Assembly (NCBI GenBank): GCA_963210315.1
Contig: OY723263.1
Span: forward strand, 1,364,001 to 1,428,000
Source of the DNA: Rhynchopus euleeides
Lineage: Eukaryota; Euglenozoa; Diplonemea; Diplonemida; Diplonemidae
DNA length: 64,000 nucleotides
Direction of reading: 5' to 3'
Notes under the pieces: generated by a model
The model's database searches: none
What the model saw: only the letters and a program-made list of their open reading frames with translations
What the model was told of the DNA's origin: nothing
Shown here: positions 40,388 to 49,557 of the stretch, piece after piece
How positions within the stretch are numbered: the stretch's first letter is position 1
Layout of the letters: each line of letters starts with the position of its first letter
Translations under genes and position numbers: made by a program

Positions 40388-41446
40388 ATGGGGCGCATCA
40401 AGGAGCTTGTCAGTGGGGCCGTCTTCGGGGAATGGGGCACCTGCACGAGTATCGCCAGCAAGGAGCAGCTGGAGGAGGACTTCGACCTCTCCACTTCCAA
40501 CATCGGGCGGGGCCACTTCGAGGTGCTGGAGAACCAGCATGAGAACCGTTGGCGGAAGAACCTCGTCATCATCCCCGAGTATGACGCAGACTGCGACCCT
40601 CACCTCCGCAAGTACCGTGTTCAGAAGAAGGAGCGACGGAGACGAGAGAGGAAACAGAAGACGTCGACAGCTGGTACAGCAGTCTCGAAACGGTCGCCGC
40701 GGTCAAGTGTGACGCCCACATGTTTCATCGTGTCAACGGGGCAGATCCTAGAGTTGAAGCGACTCTTCTACAAGGCGAGTACGCCGCCAGAGCGGGCGCG
40801 GGATGTGCGTAAGGTGGAGTCACGGCAGCGCATCATCTATCACTATCTCAAGGGGACAGATGTAGTCAACCAGCACCGGAGGCTTCACAAAAGAAAGACA
40901 CTGTCACAGTGTCCAGTGGACAAGCTGACGTCGACATTGCTGGCACTGGAGTGTGGCGACGCCATCGACTGGCCGACGTTCCTCCTCCTGTGCACCGTCG
41001 ACCTTGGTGAGCCGAAGGAGCTGCGGTGCCTGCTGCATCTGAAGGACCGCCACCTGCAGTATCTCACGCAACACACGGTGACTTCGGAGATGGCGTTTGC
41101 CGAGATGATCGTTGAGCTCAACGGGGGTGAGTATCAGCCGAACGGGGAACAGTTGGTGTCGCTGTGCCAGAATGGTGATTTCTATCACTCTAGAGGCCCC
41201 TTGACCTCCTTCCCTGAGGCAGTGTTCTCGTTGTACCCCTTCTTCACGCAAGTGTATATAATGCGTGCACGTGGGAGAGGGGCGAAGTTGCACATCAACT
41301 TCCACGGGCATACTGCCCCAGGCAACGTGGGTGGGCCCCCCATGGATGGCACGTACAACAACAAGTCAGCGCTGCTGACTGGCTCTCCAAAGAGCACGAT
41401 GCGGAATACAGTACGTTCCAAGCTGAACCTGTCTTGGGTGCCTTGA
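40388..41446 (+). CDS. Hypothetical basic protein
   Basis: 352 aa, single exon, not recognised. The N-terminal 60 residues (LEEDFDLSTSNIGRGHFEVLENQ) are followed by a strongly basic stretch at about 76-92 (KKERRRRERKQK), a possible nuclear localisation signal. The middle (about 115-240) is helical, with LKRLFYKASTPPERARDVRK and LLALECGDAIDWPTFLLLC, somewhat like EF-hand-fold calmodulin relatives but without Ca-binding loops. The last 60 residues are Gly/Ser/Arg-rich. A GTACGT donor-like site lies near the end (about 41410), so the true C-terminus could differ if an intron begins there. It is the last gene before the SAHH copy 3 block. Confidence 0.65.
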   Translation: MGRIKELVSGAVFGEWGTCTSIASKEQLEEDFDLSTSNIGRGHFEVLENQHENRWRKNLVIIPEYDADCDPHLRKYRVQKKERRRRERKQKTSTAGTAVSKRSPRSSVTPTCFIVSTGQILELKRLFYKASTPPERARDVRKVESRQRIIYHYLKGTDVVNQHRRLHKRKTLSQCPVDKLTSTLLALECGDAIDWPTFLLLCTVDLGEPKELRCLLHLKDRHLQYLTQHTVTSEMAFAEMIVELNGGEYQPNGEQLVSLCQNGDFYHSRGPLTSFPEAVFSLYPFFTQVYIMRARGRGAKLHINFHGHTAPGNVGGPPMDGTYNNKSALLTGSPKSTMRNTVRSKLNLSWVP

Positions 41447-41755
41447 GTTCCTTGTGCACGTCAGGCTTGCCAGTCTGGCGGGACGGGGGCAGGAGGCACG
41501 CAGAGGTGGAATGCTTTGCGGAGATGCGAAGGGTGTCTTGGGGCACTTTGAAGGCAGGACAGAACCAGTGCCAACCGACAGCCAGTGCCGTCGTGATGTA
41601 CTTTATATCAACGGCACAGCGTGAAGGGAGAGCACACACAGGTACTCACGGGACCTTGGGACGGAGACACTTTCGCAAGTACCACCAGCGTACACATCCT
41701 CATCAACACCCAACAGGACCAGCGGTTTACCCGAAGACAACACAAAACCAGCACA
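41447..41755. other. SAHH copy 3 5' flank
   Basis: The ACACACAGGTACTCACGG block (about 41634-41651), the likely trans-splice acceptor, is shared with copies 2 and 4. The leader between it and the ATG is the most diverged of the four copies. No gene seen. Confidence 0.6.
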
Positions 41756-43069
41756 ATGACGGACTACAAGGTGCGTGACATCAGCCTGGCTGAGTTCGGG
41801 CGGAAGGAGATTGAGCTGGCGGAGAACGAGATGCCTGGGCTGATGGAGCTGCGGAAAGAGTTCGGGGAGAGCAAGCCGCTGAAGGAGGCGAAGGTGGCGG
41901 GGTGCCTGCACATGACGATCCAGACGGCAGTGCTGATCGAGACGCTGACGGCGCTCGGGGCGGAGGTGCGGTGGTCGTCGTGCAACATCTTCTCGACGCA
42001 GGACCACGCTGCGGCTGCGATTGCGAAGACCGGCGTGGCCGTGTTCGCGTGGAAGGGGGAGACGGAGGAGGAGTACGAGTGGTGCATCGAGCAGACCATC
42101 AAGGGGTTCAGCGGGAACGGGATGCCGAACATCCTGCTGGACGACGGCGGCGACCTGACGAACCTGGTGCTGGGGAAGGGGGGCGACCTGGTTGCCGGGA
42201 TTGTGGGTGTGTCGGAGGAGACGACGACCGGTGTGAAGGCGCTGTTCAAGCGCTGCAAGCTGGGGACGCTGCCCTTCCCGGCCATCAACGTGAACGACTC
42301 TGTGACGAAGTCGAAGTTCGACAACCTGTACGGGTGCCGCGAGTCGCTTGTGGACGGGATCAAGCGCGCGACGGACGTGATGATTGCCGGGAAGACCGCG
42401 CTGGTCGCTGGGTACGGCGACGTCGGGAAGGGGTGCGCCGCGGCGATGCGCAACTTCGGTGCACGTGTGATTGTGACGGAGGCGGACCCGATCAACGCCC
42501 TGCAGGCGCTGATGGAGGGGTACCAGGTGACGGTGATCGAGGACGTGGTGGAGGAGTGCCACATCTTCGTGACGACGACCGGGAACGACGACATCCTGAC
42601 GTCGGAGCACTTCCCGCGCATGATGAACGACGCGATTGTGTGCAACATCGGCCACTTCGACACGGAGATCCAGGTGGCCTGGCTGAACGCGAACGCGAAG
42701 GAGAAGGTGGAGATCAAGCCGCAGGTGGACCGCTACACGATGGCGAGCGGGCGCCACATCATCCTGCTGGCCGAGGGGCGTCTGGTGAACCTGGGGTGTG
42801 CCACGGGCCACCCCTCCTTCGTCATGTCCAACTCCTTCACGAACCAGGTGCTTGCCCAGATCGAGCTCTGGTCCAACCGCGCCACCGACAAGTACCCGAA
42901 GGGTGTCCAGAAGGAGGTCTTCCTCCTCCCGAAGGAGCTGGACGAGAAGGTGGCACGTGCCCACCTGGGCCAGCTGGGTGCCAAGCTGACGAAGCTCACC
43001 CCGAAGCAGGCGGAGTACATCGGTGTCAGTGTTGACGGTCCCTTCAAGCCTGCTCACTACAGGTACTAG
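41756..43069 (+). CDS. SAHH: S-adenosylhomocysteine hydrolase, copy 3
   Basis: 437 aa, protein identical to the other copies, with the NAD-binding GYGDVGKG at 219-226 and the catalytic TKSKFDN at 184-190. The open frame continues 45 codons upstream through the leader to 41621, but the conserved start is ATG41756, matching the other copies. It is followed 937 bp downstream by EFL copy 2. The intergenic region is nearly identical to that between copies 4 and EFL copy 3, and differs from copies 1 and 2 by small indels and by a diverged end, so copies 3 and 4 form one subgroup. Confidence 0.98.
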   Translation: MTDYKVRDISLAEFGRKEIELAENEMPGLMELRKEFGESKPLKEAKVAGCLHMTIQTAVLIETLTALGAEVRWSSCNIFSTQDHAAAAIAKTGVAVFAWKGETEEEYEWCIEQTIKGFSGNGMPNILLDDGGDLTNLVLGKGGDLVAGIVGVSEETTTGVKALFKRCKLGTLPFPAINVNDSVTKSKFDNLYGCRESLVDGIKRATDVMIAGKTALVAGYGDVGKGCAAAMRNFGARVIVTEADPINALQALMEGYQVTVIEDVVEECHIFVTTTGNDDILTSEHFPRMMNDAIVCNIGHFDTEIQVAWLNANAKEKVEIKPQVDRYTMASGRHIILLAEGRLVNLGCATGHPSFVMSNSFTNQVLAQIELWSNRATDKYPKGVQKEVFLLPKELDEKVARAHLGQLGAKLTKLTPKQAEYIGVSVDGPFKPAHYRY

Positions 43070-44006
43070 GTTGTTCCTTGAGTGTTGAGTGTTGAGTCTT
43101 GTGTTTCAGTTCGAGTTGCAGTTGTGTTGATCCATTCACTGAGTTGACTCGATGCGGCTTGACATGAGCCTGGACTTGGCTTGGCTTGACTTCCCTTCGC
43201 TTCGTGTGAAGTGTTCAGCTTGTGCTGTTGTGATGAACTGAAGTTTGTGTGGAACTTCTTCGTGGATGGAGGTTCAGTTTGCCTTCTCTCCCTTCTCCCC
43301 CTTCATTTCGCTTCAGTTTGCTTCATGCTGACCCACTTCCCTTCGCTTCCCTTCACACTCTACGTCTATCGTGCAGCCATCGTGGGCGGGATCACCGCTG
43401 TCCCCGTCCACTCCTTCTTTCCGATGGTTGTTGTGCTGCACCTGCACCTGCACCTGCACTGGTGTGTGCAACTGCAAGAGCCACACACAGGCTTCACCTC
43501 TTGTGGCTGTGTGTGTGTCGCACGTGAGGCATGCAGAGGCGTGCCCAATCTCAAGCCTTGCTGAGGCTACGTGTGTTCTGTTTGTGTGTGCGGTGTTCCG
43601 TGTCTTGTGTGTCACGTGTCCCGCACACCCTTTTCGTTGCTGCCACCGTGAGTGAGCGCACGAAGGTGCGGTGCCGCCTGTTTCTCTAGCGGCTCGATGC
43701 CGTGCTTTGTGTCGCAGCACGGTGCTGTGCAGCTCTGCACCGTACGCAGCATCCGTGTCGGCTCTTGTTGGTCTACCGGAAGCGCGGCGGTGTGTGGTTG
43801 CTTTGACTTCTTTCTCAGTTTGTTTCTGCCGGTGGCAGTGCGGGGCAAGGCGTGTTGGAAGGCCCACTCTCATTCTCCCCTACCTGTTGTTGTCACCCGT
43901 TGCGCTGTGCCTGCACAGACTGCTGGCTCTGCATTATACTTTGACCACTGTGACACAAACAACACCCATCACCCCATGCAGGCATCTATAAATTCAAGGC
44001 AGCAAG
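43070..44006. other. SAHH-EFL spacer
   Basis: No gene seen. Compared with 62050-62963 it is nearly identical apart from length changes in short repeats. The CACCTG-type hexamer block is 24 bp here, 18 bp in copy 4 and 30 bp in copies 1 and 2. The EFL trans-splice acceptor ends the region (ATGCAG, AG at 43980-43981). Confidence 0.65.
43980..43981 (+). promoter_or_regulatory. Predicted trans-splice acceptor of EFL copy 2
   Basis: CCCCATGCAG precedes the same 25-nt leader as in EFL copy 1, although the upstream flank differs from that copy. Confidence 0.6.
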
Positions 44007-45578
44007 ATGGCCACTGATGGCAAGCAGCACATGTCGATCGTGATCTGCGGTCACGTCGACTCCGGGAAGTCGACGACGACCGGGCGTCTGCTCTTCGAGC
44101 TGGGCGGGATCCCCGAGCGTGAGATGGAGAAGCTGCGCCAGGAGGCCGAGCGTCTGGGCAAGCAGTCCTTCGCGTTCGCGTTCTACATGGACCGTCAGAA
44201 GGAGGAGCGTGAGCGTGGTGTGACGATCGCGTGCACGACGAAGGAGTTCTTCACGGAGAAGTGGCACTACACCGTGATCGACGCCCCCGGCCACCGTGAC
44301 TTCATCAAGAACATGATCACCGGTGCGTCGCAGGCCGACGTGGCCCTGCTCATGGTGCCCGCCGACGGTAACTTCGTGTCCGCCATCGCGCGTGGCAACC
44401 ACAAGGCCGGCGAGATCCAGGGGCAGACCCGCCAGCACGCCCGTCTGATCAACCTGCTGGGTGTGAAGCAGCTGGTTGTGGGTGTGAACAAGATGGACTG
44501 CGACGTCGCCCAGTACAAGGAGGAGCGTTTCAACGAGATCAAGGAGGAGATGAAGAGCATGCTCATGAAGACGGGGTGGAAGAAGGACTTCGTTGAGAAG
44601 TCGGTGCCCGTGCTGCCCATCTCTGGCTGGATGGGTGACAACCTGCTGAAGAAGTCCGAGAAGATGGCGTGGTGGAAGGGCCAGGACGTCGTCATCGAGC
44701 AGGACAAGTCGAACCTGCACATCGAGACCCTGGTGACCGCCCTGAACGACATGGTCCGCATGCCTGAGCGTAAGAACGACGCCGCCATGCGCATGCCTGT
44801 GTCCGGCGTGTACAAGGTATGTTTCAGTGTTTACGTCTGTTGTAAGCTTTCTCGTGTGAGTGACTTGATTTGTCCATGTACTGTCTTGTGTTCCACTCAC
44901 ACACACATCAACAAACCACACCATACAATAATCAACATCTCCAAACCATCCACCCCCCCACAGATCAAGGGTGTCGGTGATGTCATCACCGGGCGCGTGG
45001 AGCAGGGTGTGGTGAAGCCGGGTGAGGAGGTGCTGTTCCTGCCGACCCACACGGCCGCCAACGCGTGCACCGGCAAGGTGTTCACGTGCGAGATGCACCA
45101 CAAGCGTTGCGACGACGCCAAGGCCGGTGACAACGTCGGTCTGAACGTGAAGGGGCTGAACAAGGACAACATGCCCCGCACCGGTGACGTGATGGTGTAC
45201 AAGAAGGACGCGACCCTGAAGGAGGCGGGCACCTTCACCGCGCAGGTGCAGGTGCTGGACCACCCCGGTGAGCTGAAGGTGGGCTACACCCCCGTGTGCT
45301 TCGTGCGTACCGGCCGCTCCGCCGTGCGCATGACGCAGCTGGTGTGGAAGATGGGCAAGGAGACCGGCGGGAAGAAGGCCGAGGAGCCCCACTGCCTGAA
45401 GGCCAACGAGATGGCTGAGGTCGTGTTCGCCCCCGTGCAGCCCCTGGTGGTTGACACCTTCAAGAACTGCGAGGGTCTGTCCCGTGTCGCCATCATGGAG
45501 GGCAACGGTGTTGTCATGCTTGGGAAGGTGACGAAGACGACCGAGAAGGTTGCCGGGGACAAGAAGGGCAAGAAGTAA
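44007..45578 (+). CDS. EFL: Elongation factor-like GTPase EFL, copy 2
   Basis: Exons 44007-44816 and 44964-45578 give a 474-aa protein matching copy 1; differences seen in the DNA are synonymous. The 147-bp intron is 17 bp longer than in copy 1 (extra AACAAACCACACCATAC-like insert). It is a multiple of three and free of stops, so an unspliced reading frame of 523 aa is open; the insert reads as Ser/Thr/His/Pro-rich sequence with no EFL homology, so splicing is expected. GTPase motifs are intact. It acts in translation elongation, delivering aminoacyl-tRNA. It lies directly behind SAHH copy 3 and is followed by the same repeat-bearing spacer as copy 1, but no cathepsin gene follows. Confidence 0.95.
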   Translation: MATDGKQHMSIVICGHVDSGKSTTTGRLLFELGGIPEREMEKLRQEAERLGKQSFAFAFYMDRQKEERERGVTIACTTKEFFTEKWHYTVIDAPGHRDFIKNMITGASQADVALLMVPADGNFVSAIARGNHKAGEIQGQTRQHARLINLLGVKQLVVGVNKMDCDVAQYKEERFNEIKEEMKSMLMKTGWKKDFVEKSVPVLPISGWMGDNLLKKSEKMAWWKGQDVVIEQDKSNLHIETLVTALNDMVRMPERKNDAAMRMPVSGVYKVCFSVYVCCKLSRVSDLICPCTVLCSTHTHINKPHHTIINISKPSTPPQIKGVGDVITGRVEQGVVKPGEEVLFLPTHTAANACTGKVFTCEMHHKRCDDAKAGDNVGLNVKGLNKDNMPRTGDVMVYKKDATLKEAGTFTAQVQVLDHPGELKVGYTPVCFVRTGRSAVRMTQLVWKMGKETGGKKAEEPHCLKANEMAEVVFAPVQPLVVDTFKNCEGLSRVAIMEGNGVVMLGKVTKTTEKVAGDKKGKK

Positions 45579-47332
45579 GCGCTGCTGTGCACGCATCCTT
45601 TTTGCTTCCGTCCTCTTCCTCCTCTTCCTCTTCCTCCTCAGGCATTCCTCCTCGACCAGCCCCAGTGTCCTGCGCACAGGGGTGAGTCAGTGCCCGTTTC
45701 AGTTGCCTTGTGTTAGTGTTGTGTTGTGGTCTTGTGTTTGTTGTCGTCTTGTGTGTGCAGTTGAGTTGAGTTGAACTGAGTTGCATGCCTTGCGATGAGG
45801 TGAAGGCAAGTGCACAATGTGTGTGTGATGTGTCATGTGTCATGTCATATGCACTGTGCATACAGCAAGTTGTGCACCTATCAGCCACAGCGAGCTGCAT
45901 GCAGGTGCAGTGCAGAAGCAGAGGAGCGAGCAAGCGGACCGTCCAAACCAACCCACCCCACCCTCCTCCCACCTGCCGTCTTGCTGCCTGACCTGACGTC
46001 ATTGAGGTCCAGCCTCATCTCCTTGTTGTGCCTCTGGTACGACTTGCTCCGGGGAATGTGCTTGTGTTGTTTCCGGCTCCCGTCACTTCATGTGCATCAC
46101 GTTGTGCCTTCGACGGTTCTTGTCCTGGAGATGCAGCCGCCTATGCATTGTTCGGCAGTGGTGCTGGTGCTGCTGCCAAACCCCGGTCGGCGTGCCGACG
46201 GGTGGTGAGGCAGCTGTAAAGGGACTGTGCAGTGCACTGGGCTTGGGTGGGTGACACTGACTGGGTCAGTGCGTCGGGTTCTACTTGGGTTCTGGGAACC
46301 CCCACACAGCGTTCGTGGAAATGATCGCTTGTGTGTTGGGTGGGCTAACGATGCGTTGCCAGCATACAACAAGCGTTCGTGCAAATGATCGCTTTGCAAT
46401 TGGCACACACTGGGATGGGAAGGCGCTCTCGCACGTTGGCTGCGAATGTGCTACGGGGTTGGGTTCTGTCTCCATCCCACGCCAAACCCCGGTCGGCGTG
46501 CCGACGGGTGGTGCGGCACATGTGGAGGCACAGTGCGTGCACTGGGCTCGGGTGGGTGGACTCATGGGTGGGATGTTCGGATTCTGGGAGCTATCGCACA
46601 GCGTTCGTGGAAATGATCGCTTGTGTGCGTTGGGGTGGGTGGTGGTCTGTTGCCAGCACAAGCGTTCGTGCAAATGATCGCTCTGTGAGGAGGCACACGG
46701 ACTCGGTTGTCTGACCTTTCTTTGAATTCCAACGGCGTGAAAGGCCGTTTGACATGCACTGTTCTTAGTTGTCTGCAACCCGTGGGAGCACTCGCTTTTC
46801 AAGAAGCTTCTCCAACACCACAAACACCCGCGTTACGTGGGCTTTCAACTGTCATCCATGGGGTAGGCGGGTCCCCAGCACGAGGTGGGAGTACACGTTC
46901 GACCGTCAGTCAGGTATCGACGATGACGCGGTCTGGCCCTCTGGTCAGCGTCTACTCACTGGGGTCATCCCACCTCAGCCCGCTTTGTTAGTTCAATGAA
47001 CGAGGTTCCGAAGTCCAACGTTGGTTGCGTGGCTGTGAGTGAATAATAGTCACGGGGGCTCTAGGTACCCCCCAGACAGCGACAAGCCCAGTCAGGGCAT
47101 TGCCATTGTGCGTCCGGGGTACGCCTTCTAGATGACCCGAGGCTGCCCCCCACTCGTCAAGCATTTCTATTACCTCGTGTTTAGGTGAGCTGAACTGGTT
47201 GTCAGACCTGTCTGTGCCAGCCATACAATGTCAGCGTGTGGCTGGCAGATTTCACACGCATCACCCACACGACAGCATACACTCTCGGCAACCCGGACGT
47301 GCCTCCAACAGCCCCCGACCACCACAGCAAAC
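45579..47332. other. EFL copy 2 3' region, repeat units and unique intergenic
   Basis: About 400 bases match the region behind EFL copy 1, followed by ~190 bases unique to this copy and then the repeat units at 46180-46681. From 46700 to 47330 the sequence is unique. It contains the palindromes GTTCAATGAAC (about 46991-47001) and CCAACGTTGG (about 47018-47027), and GTACCCC/GGGGTAC arms about 30 bases apart (47088-47125). No protein or RNA gene was recognised. Confidence 0.55.
46180..46681. repeat. Two ~290-bp repeat units with a paired 20-mer, second locus
   Basis: Same organisation as behind EFL copy 1. The inverted repeat GTCGGC-GT-GCCGAC lies at 46186-46199 and 46492-46505. The 20-mer GCGTTCGTGSAAATGATCGC lies at 46309-46328 (G form), 46373-46392 (C form), 46601-46620 (G form) and 46662-46681 (C form). 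The G-form/C-form order is kept in every pair. Confidence 0.85.
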
Positions 47333-47974
47333 ATGGCACCCACCCTGAAGATCGTGTACTTCCCGCTGCCCGGGAGGGGCGAGCCGCTGCGCCTGACGGC
47401 CACGCTGGGGGGGCTCGAGTTTGAGGATGCCACTGTCGACTTCGCTGGGTGGGGTGCGCTGAAGGCGTCTGTGGCCCCCGCACAGCTGCCGCTGCTGTAC
47501 GTGGACGGGAAGGCGTACGGGCAGAGCCTCGCACAGCTGCGCTACCTGGGGAAGCTGGCGGGGCTGTACCCAGCGGACCAGCTGGCGGCGCTGGAGGTGG
47601 ACGAGCTGGTGGACTACGTGCAGGATGCGTTCGCCCCCCTCAGCAAGTCCTTCGCGATCCAGGACGAGGCGGAGAAGCAGAGGGTGCGGGCAGCAGCTGT
47701 TGCGGAGGGTGGGGACGTGCACAAGTGGCTTGCGTACCTCGACAAGCGGCTGGAGGGGAAGAAGTACGCCGTGGGCGATGCCCTCACGGTTGCGGACGTT
47801 GTGATCTTCACACAGCTGCAGCCACTGCGTGCGGGGTGGCTGGACGGGGTGCCGAAGGACTGCCTCGACGCCTTCAAGAGCATCCAGGCCCACCGCGACC
47901 TGGTTGCCAACCTCGACAAGGTGAAGGCGAAGTACGCAGATGCCACTGGCATCCAGGCCATCTACAAGGCGTGA
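47333..47974 (+). CDS. Glutathione S-transferase, sigma/alpha-like
   Basis: 213 aa, single exon, the normal length for a cytosolic GST. The N-terminal thioredoxin-like domain has the catalytic tyrosine Tyr9 in KIVYFPLPGRGEPLRL and the glutathione-binding LPLLYVDGKAYGQSLAQLRYLGKL (cis-Pro and the Gln-Ser motif). The all-helical C-terminal domain includes the conserved N-capping region ALTVADVVIFTQL. It conjugates glutathione to electrophiles or isomerises prostaglandin-like substrates; class within the Tyr-type GSTs is uncertain. The start is the first ATG after CCACCACAGCAAAC, which supplies an acceptor-like AG. Neighbours are unrelated. Confidence 0.94.
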   Translation: MAPTLKIVYFPLPGRGEPLRLTATLGGLEFEDATVDFAGWGALKASVAPAQLPLLYVDGKAYGQSLAQLRYLGKLAGLYPADQLAALEVDELVDYVQDAFAPLSKSFAIQDEAEKQRVRAAAVAEGGDVHKWLAYLDKRLEGKKYAVGDALTVADVVIFTQLQPLRAGWLDGVPKDCLDAFKSIQAHRDLVANLDKVKAKYADATGIQAIYKA

Positions 47975-48753
47975 GGGTGAGCCTTTGACCCCTCTCACGG
48001 CAATCATGATGTCCTGCCCTCACGGGAGAATATACCATACCATACAAGTGTGTTAGAAACTCGTCGGTGTTGTTTTAGCAGTTTTTTTTGTTGTGGCAGA
48101 CTTGCAACAAGGCGTGCGGTTGTGATGTGACGGGAATCCCCTTTTCTTTCTTCGACCTCTAGCTTGTGAAACCTACTTACATATTCCCTACCGCACTGCC
48201 GCTGCACCGCACCTTCCGTGTTGCCCCTGACTGCCTGTTGTGTCTCTGTGATGTGCTCTGTGCTGCACCGCGACAAAACCATTCCCGTTCTTTCATGCGG
48301 TGCCCATTTTACCGTATTGCCCTTCTTCCTTTGGGTGCAGCCCATACCCTCTGCTCCGCCCTTCTCTGTTGTTGTCCCTATTTGCTTCCTCTGGGGCCTG
48401 CTCGAGATCCGCTGCTCTTCTTCGTTGCGGCTGGTGCATTGCTGTCACGGGCTCTCTTGCAGGCCCTGTCCCAGCATGTGCCGACACGTGCCTTTTGTGC
48501 AGTGTTGACTGCCTGAAGAGCTACGTCCTCGTCACATCGCAGGTTTGGTGGTCCCGCCCCCCAACTGATGTTGCCTGTGCACGGACAGGTCCACCCGCCA
48601 ACTTGAGAGTGTGCTTGCCACCACCACCCCTCCATGCCACCGGACACCCCACAGGTGTCAGCTGTACACGTCGTTGCCTCTCTATTTCTTGACCCATCTC
48701 TCTTTGTTGACCCCCATTCCCGCCGATCTTGAAAGCAGGGCAAGGTGTGCGCC
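47975..48753. other. Intergenic
   Basis: No gene is supported. A 116-codon hydrophobic, Cys/Leu-rich frame at 48166-48516 has no recognisable domain. Several TGCAG and CGCAG sites with pyrimidine-rich context occur between 48460 and 48740. Confidence 0.5.
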
Positions 48754-49207
48754 ATGATGTCACGGGCTGCAGCGGTGCTTGCGGTGTGCGCAGCGTGGGG
48801 TGTTGCAGGGACGCGCCCCGCCTGGGACTACGATTACGACATTGTGGACGGGGATGTGCAGGTGCCGCGTGGGCGTGCCGGGCAGGCCCTCGGGGCGACG
48901 CCGCTGACGAGCGCTGCACAGCTGTTCCCCGTCGGGTAGGTGGTGAACTACGTGATTGCTGCGCCGATCAGCCAGACGGACAGCCGCATCGCAGGCGCCG
49001 TGGCGGACTGGGAGGCGAAGACGTGCTTCCGGTTCCGGCGGTGTGCGTCGGACGCAAGCTGCCAGGCGCCGTACATCCGGTTTGCACAGGGGAGCGGGTG
49101 CAGCTCGCCCGTCGGGCGGCGCGGGGCCGGGGTGAACCAGATCTCGCTGGCGAGCGGGTGCGGGACGGGTGCGGCTATTCATGAGATCGGCCACAGCCTC
49201 GGTCTTT
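48754..49207 (+). pseudogene. Astacin-family metalloprotease, 5' half (interrupted)
   Basis: N-terminal part of an M12A astacin zinc protease: signal peptide MMSRAAAVLAVCAAWGVAG; a short propeptide; then the catalytic domain with VVNYVIAAPIS, the cysteine-bounded CFRFRRC, GSGCSSPVGR and QISLASGC; and the start of the zinc motif, HEIGHSLGL. Two lesions are visible. An in-frame TAG at 48937-48939 lies between QLFPVG and VVNYVI, where an amino acid is expected; it cannot be spliced out without losing conserved sequence. At 49207 the gene is cut by a retrotransposon inside the HExxHxxGxxH motif. The remainder resumes at 57269. As read, the gene cannot make an active protease. The family cleaves extracellular or peptide substrates after secretion. 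Confidence 0.88.
49189..49207. repeat. Target-site duplication, left copy
   Basis: GGCCACAGCCTCGGTCTTT, identical to 57269-57287. The match stops exactly at both ends (left copy followed by GGG, right copy by CCC). Confidence 0.92.
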
Positions 49208-49557
49208 GGGTGTGCAAGGATCCGCGCCTCCACGCGGTGCACCCGGACGCGTTCAGACACTCGGCTGGCGCGACTAAAGCGGATCCGCAGGATGAGGGGA
49301 GGCATCGCATCGGCTGGCGGGATGCGGCACTCCTCGGTTGGCGCGTGGACGGGTGTGGGCAGGACAGGATGGCCCGCATCCGGTGGCCGCGTCGCTGGCG
49401 GCCCGTGAAAGCGCGGGCCGCCCGCCGTGCCTGGGGACATCGTGGCAGGCTTGTCGCGATCGTGTCTCCCCCGTCGCTGGGACGCTTCGGGGCGCTGCTG
49501 GTGGAGGCCGCGGCGGAGGCCTGCGGGTTCGTGGGGGCGCGCGCTGGTGGCGCGACG

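Noticed and set aside
44007-45578. A 523-aa EFL with a 49-residue insertion
   Set aside because: The insertion is exactly the GTATGT..CACAG segment that is an out-of-frame intron in copy 1, and it has no EFL homology.
48166-48516. 116-aa hydrophobic frame before the astacin gene
   Set aside because: Leu/Cys/Pro-rich translation of a pyrimidine-rich spacer; no domain, and its start lacks a supported acceptor.
48940-49207. A functional astacin starting at GTG48940 after the stop
   Set aside because: GTG starts are not expected in a eukaryote, and this would lack the signal peptide and propeptide; the TAG is better read as a lesion.
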